Shown here piece after piece: positions 47,578 to 54,793 of a stretch of 64,000 bases of DNA; within the stretch, counting starts at the first letter, position 1, and each line of letters begins with the position of its first letter. The position numbers were made by a program, and so were the translations under genes. The DNA lies in assembly GCF_000420665.1 (NCBI RefSeq), contig NZ_ATVJ01000003.1, positions 186,001 through 250,000 on the forward strand, written 5' to 3'. The notes beneath the pieces are model-generated. The model was given only the letters and a program-made list of their open reading frames with translations, did not search any database and was not told the DNA's origin. Origin of the DNA: Ponticaulis koreensis DSM 19734. Lineage in GTDB: Bacteria > Pseudomonadota > Alphaproteobacteria > Caulobacterales > Hyphomonadaceae.

Positions 47578-49716
47578 TCAGGTTGTTGCTACTTCAGAGT
47601 TTCGTTTCTCCGCGAAGGCGCCAGCCGCATTTACAAACGTCCTGAAGATGTCACGCGCGAAGCGGCGGTAGAGCAAAAACTCAGGGTGGAATTGTATGCC
47701 CACGGCGAACTCATGGTCTGAGTGCTCAATCCCCTGAATCAATCCGTTCGGTTCCAGGGCAGTAGCATGGAAGCCTTTGCCAAGATCATCGATCGCCTGA
47801 GTGTGGATCGAGTTCACGCATAGCTCGTCACGCTCCACCATCTGGTAAAGTTTTGACGAGGTGCGCACCTCAACAGGTTTGCGATAAAAGACCCTCTGCA
47901 GGAAGTCAGTCGGATATTCCTCATCATATGCGCTGAGGTCAGGATGCAGCGTGCCGCCTGCATACACATTCATCATCTGCATACCTCGGCAGACACCCAG
48001 CATGGGAATACCATGTTCAAACGCCGCTTGTGCCCATGAGGCTTCCATCTCGTCACGCGCAAGATCATAGCGGACGTGTTCTTTCGGCTTACCCTGATAG
48101 CGGTCTGGGTAGACATCAGACCCGCCACCGAACAGAAGGCCGTCGATTGAATGAGGATCACGCGGCGCCGATGACGTGATGGCAACGGGTCGACCGCCCG
48201 CCATCCAGACGGCAAGCTTCATGGCCTGGAAAGCAAAGAAGTCGCCTTTGTCGGGCCGTGTAATGCCGATTACCGGACGCACATCATCATTATCTTCATG
48301 TACTGTTGGCTCTTCCGGTTCGTCTGCATCGAACTTCAGCTCGGGCGGGAGTTCGCCGTGCCGTACCAGCGAGCTAAGCGCGAACAGGATGCCGAGCCCC
48401 GTTGCCGGATCGTGGTCCGCCGTAAATTCTGAAGGCAGCTCTTCATGGCGTTTCAGTTCGGCCCGCAGCTTTTTGATCGTGCCGGCGCTGAGTGCCGACT
48501 GCGAAAGCGCTTCAGGGAAATGGCGCAATGCCTGAAGGACATCGCCCTTCGAGGCGTCGGCCTTCAGTGATTTCCAGGCTGAAGAGGCGCTCTCCATATG
48601 CTCATCAGAACCGGCAATTTCCTGCGCAACAGACAGGATCCAGGCTGCCGGTGTGCGCGAGCGGAAACCAACATGATCGTCTTCCAGCTGTTCGTCTTTC
48701 AGTGGGAGGCCGGCCGCAATGGCAAAGGCCAGCCAGGGATAATCAATGCCGGACTCGGTTGAGTGGAACAGGCCCGCCCAGAAGCGTGGATTGATCTCGA
48801 TCAGTTTTGCGGGCTGATCTGAGTTTTCATCCCAGCGAAAATCAACTTCGGCGACCCCGTGCCAGCCGGAAGCTGCGACGAGCTTGCGCGCGGTCTCTTC
48901 AAACGGTTCTGCGGATACGGTTTCGCGGATCGCGCCAGCGCCGGATTCTACAGGGAACTGCTTGATGTTTTTATAGGCTGAAATGGCAATCAGATCGCCG
49001 CGACGGGCGGCGATAGCGACGCAATAGTCCTCGCCTTCAATGGCTTCCTGAAGCAGCAGGTTTTGCTTGCCTTTCAGTTCGTCTCGGTAATGGGTGACGT
49101 CGCTTTCGTCTTTCAGAAGGCTCACGCCTCGACCGCCCACGCCATCCACAGGCTTCACAATGCGTGGAAGACTCATCTCCTCAATGCTCAGATCACGGAA
49201 TTCATCCGGCGTCAGTATGCGTGTTTCAGGGGCCTGAAGCGCGTTATCTGTCGCGAACTCTGCGAAATTGTCTTTCGGGTGGATGAGGTCGATACACTCG
49301 GCCGGCGGTGCCGCTATTTTGATAAGCGGCTCGAACCGGTCGCGATTGCGGGAGAATAGCTTGGCGTCCCTGAAGCCTGGGATGAGCACATATAGTCGGT
49401 CATCATCAGGCGCGTATTTGCGGATAGCTTCTTCAAAAGCATTGAGGGCAGCTTCCGGCTCACGCTCGAAATGGGGATGGGTGAACGAGTCTTTGGTGTG
49501 TTTGGAGAATGAAAGCACAGTAAGGTCGACATCGTCACATCCGATCACCTCAATCCCGCGTTCGCTCAGTGAGCGCGCGATGACGAGGGACATGAGGCTT
49601 CGCCCATATGTAACAATAGCCCGACCTCTGATTTTCTGTTCAGAGCGGGCTTCAGGGGTTTGGTGATCCGAATTATCAGGCTTCGGACTAACGCCATGCG
49701 AGAGTGTGTCTGTCAT
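47578..49716 (-). CDS. ATP-grasp ligase / class I glutamine amidotransferase (C26-like) fusion
   Basis: A 712-residue cytosolic protein. Residues 30-320 form an ATP-grasp ligase: KPVDGVGGRGV at 188-198 (ATP phosphate loop) and EINPR at 307-311 (metal ligands). Residues 480-690 form a peptidase C26/PuuD-type glutamine amidotransferase domain: GLLFGGGSDVYP at 526-537, GVCRGMQMMN with Cys576, and QFHPEF with His677 and Glu679. A helical linker of about 130 residues joins them. The fusion suggests that an amine is produced or removed and ligated to a carboxylate on one chain, but no product is known. It is close to the EcfG-controlled genes but not itself preceded by that promoter. Confidence 0.85.
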   Translation of the reverse strand: MTDTLSHGVSPKPDNSDHQTPEARSEQKIRGRAIVTYGRSLMSLVIARSLSERGIEVIGCDDVDLTVLSFSKHTKDSFTHPHFEREPEAALNAFEEAIRKYAPDDDRLYVLIPGFRDAKLFSRNRDRFEPLIKIAAPPAECIDLIHPKDNFAEFATDNALQAPETRILTPDEFRDLSIEEMSLPRIVKPVDGVGGRGVSLLKDESDVTHYRDELKGKQNLLLQEAIEGEDYCVAIAARRGDLIAISAYKNIKQFPVESGAGAIRETVSAEPFEETARKLVAASGWHGVAEVDFRWDENSDQPAKLIEINPRFWAGLFHSTESGIDYPWLAFAIAAGLPLKDEQLEDDHVGFRSRTPAAWILSVAQEIAGSDEHMESASSAWKSLKADASKGDVLQALRHFPEALSQSALSAGTIKKLRAELKRHEELPSEFTADHDPATGLGILFALSSLVRHGELPPELKFDADEPEEPTVHEDNDDVRPVIGITRPDKGDFFAFQAMKLAVWMAGGRPVAITSSAPRDPHSIDGLLFGGGSDVYPDRYQGKPKEHVRYDLARDEMEASWAQAAFEHGIPMLGVCRGMQMMNVYAGGTLHPDLSAYDEEYPTDFLQRVFYRKPVEVRTSSKLYQMVERDELCVNSIHTQAIDDLGKGFHATALEPNGLIQGIEHSDHEFAVGIQFHPEFLLYRRFARDIFRTFVNAAGAFAEKRNSEVATT

Positions 49717-49728
49717 GTATTTGAAAGT

Positions 49729-49755
49729 GCCACCCTGTACCGGGTACAGAGTGGC
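49729..49755. promoter_or_regulatory. 27-bp near-perfect palindrome upstream of the ATP-grasp fusion gene
   Basis: GCCACCCTGTACC and GGTACAGAGTGGC are 13-base arms with one mismatch around a single G. It ends 13 bases before the start codon of the fusion gene. It could be an operator or a terminator for the upstream lipoprotein gene, whose stop lies 10 bases away; on the minus strand only a weak T run follows. Confidence 0.5.
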
Positions 49756-49764
49756 AAATCTATC

Positions 49765-50100
49765 CTACCAGCGTGAAGGGTCTGTTGGGTAGCGGTCGCT
49801 TACGTCAGCAACGCCATCATTGTCATAGTCACGCTCATCAGCCTGGTCGTCTACGCCCGGCATGTCGCAGTCTTCTGCATTCGTGCAACCACGTGCTGCG
49901 CCTGCCGCGCCGCCAACTGCCGCGCCAACTGCTGCGCCTGTCGCTGCATCACCGTCGCCGGTGTTGTTGCCGATGATGGCACCAGCTGCTGCGCCAATTG
50001 CCGCGCCGCCAAGTGCGTTGCGTTCTGTTTCGCCCGTGCTTGTGCAGGCTGCTGCACCAAGTGCGAGGGCGGGGATGATAAACATCATGTGCTTTTTCAT
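49765..50100 (-). CDS. Glycine-zipper lipoprotein
   Basis: A 111-residue lipoprotein (signal MKKHMMFIIPALALGAAAC, mature Cys19). The mature part has glycine-zipper repeats (GGAAIGAAAGAIIGNN, GAAVGAAVGGAAGAARG) that should form outer membrane-associated helices, then paired Cys and a C-terminal Asp-rich, calcium-binding-like segment (DNDGVADVSDRYPTDPSRW). It belongs to the broad 17-kDa antigen/glycine-zipper class; function unknown. An exact EcfG promoter lies 28 bases upstream. Confidence 0.85.
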   Translation of the reverse strand: MKKHMMFIIPALALGAAACTSTGETERNALGGAAIGAAAGAIIGNNTGDGDAATGAAVGAAVGGAAGAARGCTNAEDCDMPGVDDQADERDYDNDGVADVSDRYPTDPSRW

Positions 50101-50128
50101 GGTCAGATCTCCGTTATTGTGTCGAACT

Positions 50129-50153
50129 AACGTGACCCTTGTGATGAGGTTCC
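50129..50153 (-). promoter_or_regulatory. EcfG promoter for the glycine-zipper lipoprotein gene, exact
   Basis: On the minus strand GGAAC (50153 to 50149), 16 bases, CGTT (50132 to 50129). It lies 29 bases before the ATG of the lipoprotein gene. Confidence 0.86.
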
Positions 50154-50372
50154 AAGATCGCGTGAGATTGGTGATTTGTCGTTGATCGGAAGACCTGTCG
50201 TGAAAATGTTACGCGCTGTCATTGCGAGGAGACGGAATTTTCAGGGTTTTCGGCCGCCGATGACAAAAATTTGTCGCGCTTATTCTGTTTTGCGGGGTTG
50301 CTTGTCTAAAAAGTTTCATACAGTTCGGGTAGCGAAGGGCTACGTAGAGTCCAGACGCCATCGGGAAGTACC

Positions 50373-51698
50373 ATGAGCTTTTTCGGAATTGAGATGTTCG
50401 CCGCGATCGGCTTCCTGTTTGCGGCCTATGCCGTGGTCGGAAATGACGCGCTTCAGACGCTCGGTACTTTCATCAATTCCAACAAGCGCCTGCACTGGAC
50501 CGTTCTGTTTGGGTTTGCAGTCACAATTCTGGTTGTAACCTTCGCTTATGGTTGGGTCGTGAATGGCGGTGACCCGTCCTACGGTCGCCTCTCGAATGAG
50601 AGCAAATATCCGCCAATGGTTGTGCAGTGGTACCATGTGCTGCCGCCGCTTGTGCTGCTGGTTATTACCCGTCTCGGTATTCCCGTTTCGACATCGTTCA
50701 TGGTTCTGACCATTTTCGCCTCTATTGGCGGCCTTGGCTCCATGATTGAAAAATCGCTTTTCGGCTACGCGCTGGCCTTTGTTACAGGCGGCGTGGTCTA
50801 CCTGATCATCGCGCGCACGCTGGAGCGCTGGTTCGAGCATAATCCGGTTGATGCGTTTATTCCGTACGGCATCATCGCCGGAGTCGGTACGGCGTTCTTC
50901 CTGTCACAATACTATGTGTTCGGTACCACAAGCGACATGCAATCTGTGCTGGTCGGTGTGGGGCTGTCTTTCTTTGCAGAAGCGGTCGCGCTGGCGTTTT
51001 GCTTCAAGCACTCGCGGTCCATGTATTGGGTGGTCCTGCAATGGGTGACAACAGGCTATTTATGGGCGGTCTGGCTGATTCAGGATTTCGCGAACATTTT
51101 CGTCTTCCTGCCACGCGAGCTGACGGCGATTCAAGGCTTCCTCGCTATGGGCGCGATCGCGCTTCTGCTGGCATACACATTTGCTAACCGTGGTGGTCCT
51201 GTACAGCGCATTCTCAACACCAAGTCCAACGTCACCGATATTCGTTCGGCAACGATTGTCGACTTTCTTTACGCGTCACTTCTGTTCTTCTTCAAGGAGC
51301 TTAATGATCTGCCAATGAGCACAACCTGGGTGTTCCTCGGGCTTATTGCGGGCCGCGAATACGCCTTTGCGCTGACGCATAAGGTCGTCACGATTGGCGC
51401 TGCAGTTCTCGATACATTCGGTGATCTCGGCAAAGCCTTTATCGGCCTCGTTATCTCGATCGACCTTGCTGTCGGTCTGCCGCTTCTGGCGCGTATCGCC
51501 ATCGGCGAGAATGTCGATCTATCCATGATCTTCGCCACAGATATCTTCCTGTGGTTTGTCGTCCTGTCGAACCTGATGCTGGCGGTCACACTGTGGTTCC
51601 TCATGCGCAAGGATAAGCCTGCGACGACCGTGTTCGCGATTGTCATGGCACTGGGTGCGGCTGGATTCTTTGCGTCAGTCGATCAGCTGACAGCGTGA
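50373..51698 (+). CDS. PiT-like phosphate permease-related membrane protein
   Basis: A 441-residue protein with about eleven membrane helices. GNDALQTLGTFINSN and PVSTSFMVLTIFASIGG, with LPMSTTWVFLGLIAGREYA later, recall the inverted GANDVANA/PxSTTH repeats of inorganic phosphate (PiT) transporters, but the fit is partial. An uncharacterised branch is more likely than a classic PitA; the ion carried is uncertain. GGAAG lies 5 bases before the ATG. Its stop is 4 bases from that of the convergent MarR gene. Confidence 0.6.
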   Translation: MSFFGIEMFAAIGFLFAAYAVVGNDALQTLGTFINSNKRLHWTVLFGFAVTILVVTFAYGWVVNGGDPSYGRLSNESKYPPMVVQWYHVLPPLVLLVITRLGIPVSTSFMVLTIFASIGGLGSMIEKSLFGYALAFVTGGVVYLIIARTLERWFEHNPVDAFIPYGIIAGVGTAFFLSQYYVFGTTSDMQSVLVGVGLSFFAEAVALAFCFKHSRSMYWVVLQWVTTGYLWAVWLIQDFANIFVFLPRELTAIQGFLAMGAIALLLAYTFANRGGPVQRILNTKSNVTDIRSATIVDFLYASLLFFFKELNDLPMSTTWVFLGLIAGREYAFALTHKVVTIGAAVLDTFGDLGKAFIGLVISIDLAVGLPLLARIAIGENVDLSMIFATDIFLWFVVLSNLMLAVTLWFLMRKDKPATTVFAIVMALGAAGFFASVDQLTA

Positions 51699-51702
51699 GC
51701 GA

Positions 51703-52149
51703 TCAGCTATCGGCTGCGTGGCGCAAGCGGGCCATAAATCGGTAGCCGGCCTGCAGGTCGTCCTGACTAAGCTCTTCTTCGACCCGTGATTGTGCGGCCT
51801 GCCAGAGCGGGTAGGCGGCCACGAGCTTTGCCTGACCTGCTGCTGTGAGACGGTGTGTGATAGCACGGCTGACATTCGCTTTCTCCCGCTCGATCAAACC
51901 TGCATCAATCAGCGGTTTGAGATTGCGAGAGAGCGTTGATTTTTCGATGTTAAGGGCATCACCCAGCTCGGAAATCGAATTGAAATTGTAAGAGCCAATC
52001 GCGACCAACAGGGAAAACTGCGTTCCTGTGATCCCGGCATTCTTAAGTGCCTGGTCGTAAAGTCGCGTGATCGAGCGGGCTGTCATCAGCGTTCGAACGC
52101 TGGCGCAACGGCTCGCTATGTCTGTGATCTTTTCTTTTTCAACCGTCAT
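51703..52149 (-). CDS. MarR-family transcriptional regulator
   Basis: A 148-residue winged-helix regulator: QFSLLVAIGSYNFNSISELGDALNIEKSTLSRNLKPLIDAGLIERE is the recognition helix region, followed by the wing (RAITHRLTAAG) and a C-terminal dimerisation helix. MarR proteins bind palindromes, often releasing on binding phenolic compounds. The start is the ATG of MTVEKEK; a GTG 17 codons upstream is also possible. It is divergent from rnpB and convergent with the permease gene. Its ligand and target are unknown. Confidence 0.9.
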   Translation of the reverse strand: MTVEKEKITDIASRCASVRTLMTARSITRLYDQALKNAGITGTQFSLLVAIGSYNFNSISELGDALNIEKSTLSRNLKPLIDAGLIEREKANVSRAITHRLTAAGQAKLVAAYPLWQAAQSRVEEELSQDDLQAGYRFMARLRHAADS

Positions 52150-52255
52150 GGATTCCACAGGTAATGTTATTGCCCGAATGTGCAAGTAACTCTCAATCAC
52201 GATCTCGGTTCCCTCCTACTGGCCAAATCCGCTCAGCTGATTTACAAGCCACGCC

Positions 52256-52627
<372 letters not shown>

Positions 52628-53022
52628 CTCTCATGGGCAAAACTGGGCGCGAGCGGGCAAATGTTCGCTGATTTGGCATTTGTGTGCCCATGGCTGCCCA
52701 ATTTCCTCACTCTCACTGCAAAAAATTTACGCTTTCTGTTTAACCATCTGGGGATAAGTGTCTCTGCCGTGTCTCTGGCACACGATATTGTTGGGTGATC
52801 ATGGGGTGGCACAAGATATTGATTTCAGGGGTAGGTGGAGTGCTGCCGCCAAGCGACGATATTCTTCCTATGTTCCTATAAGTTCTGAATTTGTTCGGAT
52901 TTCGGGTGTGGATTGTGTTAACAAACCCTGTCTAGCCCATTGTTGCCCATTTCTGCACATGTTATCCCAATTTTAAACCAAAACACCCCAAAATGGGTGA
53001 GGTAGTTGGCTGTGGGTTGGTC
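52628..53022 (+). other. Long leader of the division and cell wall cluster
   Basis: No gene is present in these 395 bases. Features: phased TGGG boxes at 52634-52657 (candidate MraZ operator); CCCA boxes at 52685 and 52695 (10 bases apart); CCCA boxes at 52936, 52946, 52966 and 52987; two imperfect direct repeats, GGCACACGATATTG at 52777 and GGCACAAGATATTG at 52808 (one difference, 31 bases apart); and a GTGTCTCTG duplication at 52759 with a 2-base gap. The positions of the promoters cannot be fixed from sequence alone. Confidence 0.6.
52634..52658 (+). promoter_or_regulatory. Candidate MraZ operator (three 10-nt-phased boxes)
   Basis: TGGGC at 52634, TGGGC at 52644 and CGGGC at 52654 repeat every 10 bases, which is the TGGGN-N5 direct-repeat pattern bound by E. 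coli MraZ, the repressor of the dcw cluster. The third box has C instead of T. The element starts 7 bases after the rnpB terminator and 389 bases before mraZ, further than usual. Confidence 0.6.
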
Positions 53023-53499
53023 ATGTTCTTATCGACCGTTGAAGGAAGCATTGATGGGCGCGGACGAGTTCTCGTTCCGAGCAGCTTCCGCACGGCTCTA
53101 GAAGGGGCATCCCGTTTCTTCCTGTATCCGATCGCTGAAGGTGGCGGCTGTCTTGAGGGCGGCGGCATGGATCTGATGCAGAGCTACCGTAAAATCTTCT
53201 CCAACCTGCACCCGAATGATGTGAACCGCCGCGCAAACGTCATGGCGATTTTCTCCAATGGCAGCGAAATCACTATGGATCAGGCGGGCCGCGCGAATAT
53301 TCCGGCAAACCTGCTCCGTGAGGCGGGTATTGAGAAAGAGCTTCTCTTCGTTGGTGCGATGGACCGTTTCCAGATCTGGAATCCTGAGCGCTTTGCGTCC
53401 TATCGTCAGGAAATGTCGTCCCATGCGACACAGAACCCTGATGCGCTGGCTGTGCCGTTTTATCAGAGCCTCGGCCAAGACGGACAGGGAGGCGCGTAA
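53023..53499 (+). CDS. mraZ: Division/cell wall cluster transcriptional repressor MraZ
   Basis: A 158-residue protein with two AbrB-like MraZ domains: MFLSTVEGSIDGRGRVLVPSSFR and EITMDQAGRANIPANLLREAG. The start is the ATG of MFLSTVEG; an in-frame GTG 10 codons upstream would place an unconserved MGEVVGCGLV in front. MraZ binds repeated TGGG boxes to repress this cluster. Its TAA shares one base with the rsmH ATG (TAATG). Confidence 0.95.
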   Translation: MFLSTVEGSIDGRGRVLVPSSFRTALEGASRFFLYPIAEGGGCLEGGGMDLMQSYRKIFSNLHPNDVNRRANVMAIFSNGSEITMDQAGRANIPANLLREAGIEKELLFVGAMDRFQIWNPERFASYRQEMSSHATQNPDALAVPFYQSLGQDGQGGA

Positions 53500-54488
53500 T
53501 GGGCCATATTCCTGTCATGCTGGATCACGTTGTTGAGCACCTCGCGCCTAAGGCTGGCGAGGTGTTTCTCGACGGCACGTTCGGTGGGGGCGGTTACTCG
53601 CGTCGCATTCTGGAAAGCGCTAAGTGCCATGTAATTGGCGTGGATCGTGACCCGGATGCTGAAACACGCTCTGCACCGCTCAAATCCGATTATCCTGATC
53701 GCTTTAGTTTTGCGGGTGGCCGTTTCGGCGAGCTCGACGAGGTTGCTCGTGCTTGTGGTCATGAGCAGCTCGATGGCGTGGTTGTTGATCTGGGTGTCTC
53801 ATCGTTTCAGCTTGATGAGGCTGATCGCGGGTTTTCCTTCATGCGCGATGGGCCGCTCGATATGCGTATGAGCCAGAGTGGACCGAGTGCGGCTGATCTG
53901 GTGAACTCAGCGCCAGAGGCTGTTCTGGCTAACATTATCTTCCAATTGGGTGAGGAGCGTGACTCCCGTCGCATTGCGCGTCGTATCGTAGAGACGCGCA
54001 AAGCCGAAGCCTTCACGACAACGCTTCAACTTGCAGAAGCCATCGAGAAGGCTGTCGGGGGTCGTCGTGGCAAGAAGACCCACCCGGCAACAAAGTCGTT
54101 TCAGGCGTTGCGCATGTTCGTGAATGAAGAGCTGGTCGAGTTGGCGAATGCGCTCGAAGCTGCCGAACGCGCGCTCAAGCCAGGCGGTCGTCTCGTCGTT
54201 GTGACCTTCCACTCTCTTGAAGACCGTATGGTCAAAGCATTCATGGCTGAGCGGTCCGGCAAAACCGAAGGTGGCTCGCGCTTTATGCCAGTAGTGCAAT
54301 CTGAGGGGCCAGCCGCGACGTTTGAAAAGATTCGCCGCGTAACTGCGCCAGACGTCGCCGAGATTGAAGCGAATGCGCGTGCGCGTTCGTCTCGCCTTCG
54401 TTCCGCTGTGCGCACTGAAGCGCCGGTCTGGGATGCTGACACCGATCTGTCTGTTGATCTGCCATCACTGAGTGAGGTCTGCCGATGA
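53499..54488 (+). CDS. rsmH: 16S rRNA (cytosine-1402-N4)-methyltransferase
   Basis: A 329-residue SAM-dependent methyltransferase: FLDGTFGGGGYSRRIL (SAM-binding glycine motif), VVVDLGVSSFQLD, DMRMSQSG, and VVTFHSLEDRMVKAFM are RsmH signatures. It N4-methylates C1402 of 16S rRNA in the ribosome P-site. Standard position behind mraZ. It overlaps ftsL by 4 bases (ATGA). Confidence 0.96.
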   Translation: MGHIPVMLDHVVEHLAPKAGEVFLDGTFGGGGYSRRILESAKCHVIGVDRDPDAETRSAPLKSDYPDRFSFAGGRFGELDEVARACGHEQLDGVVVDLGVSSFQLDEADRGFSFMRDGPLDMRMSQSGPSAADLVNSAPEAVLANIIFQLGEERDSRRIARRIVETRKAEAFTTTLQLAEAIEKAVGGRRGKKTHPATKSFQALRMFVNEELVELANALEAAERALKPGGRLVVVTFHSLEDRMVKAFMAERSGKTEGGSRFMPVVQSEGPAATFEKIRRVTAPDVAEIEANARARSSRLRSAVRTEAPVWDADTDLSVDLPSLSEVCR

Positions 54489-54793
54489 ACCGTTATGTGC
54501 TTCTGACTGGTATCGTTGTGATGGGCTTCCTGGCCGTCGGGATGTTTCAGGCAAAATCCGGCGCAGGCGAGAGCAATGATCGTATCCGCGCTCTGAATGC
54601 TGAAATTGCCCAGCTTGAAGGTGAGATTGAGCTCCTTGAGGCGGAGATGGATACGCTGACAGGCCGTGCGCGTATTGCGGAGCTGGCGTCCAGCCGCCTC
54701 GGCATGGGCCCTGCGCGATCCCGTCAGATGATCGATATAGAAACTGCTGATGCGTTCTTCGGTCCGCTCACCGATTGGGAGAGCGAAGAATGA
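54485..54793 (+). CDS. ftsL: Cell division protein FtsL
   Basis: A 102-residue bitopic protein: membrane helix VLLTGIVVMGFLAVGMF near the N-terminus, then a coiled-coil (EIAQLEGEIELLEAEMDTL) and a short conserved periplasmic region (ELASSRLGMG). With FtsB and FtsQ it recruits FtsW and FtsI to the septum. Assignment relies on topology and position between rsmH and ftsI, since FtsL sequences diverge. Overlap of ATGA with ftsI. Confidence 0.88.
   Translation: MNRYVLLTGIVVMGFLAVGMFQAKSGAGESNDRIRALNAEIAQLEGEIELLEAEMDTLTGRARIAELASSRLGMGPARSRQMIDIETADAFFGPLTDWESEE

Noticed and set aside
52168-52186. TTGC-N8-GCAA as operator of the MarR gene
   Set aside because: Arms are only 4 bases and flanks do not extend the symmetry; too weak to report.
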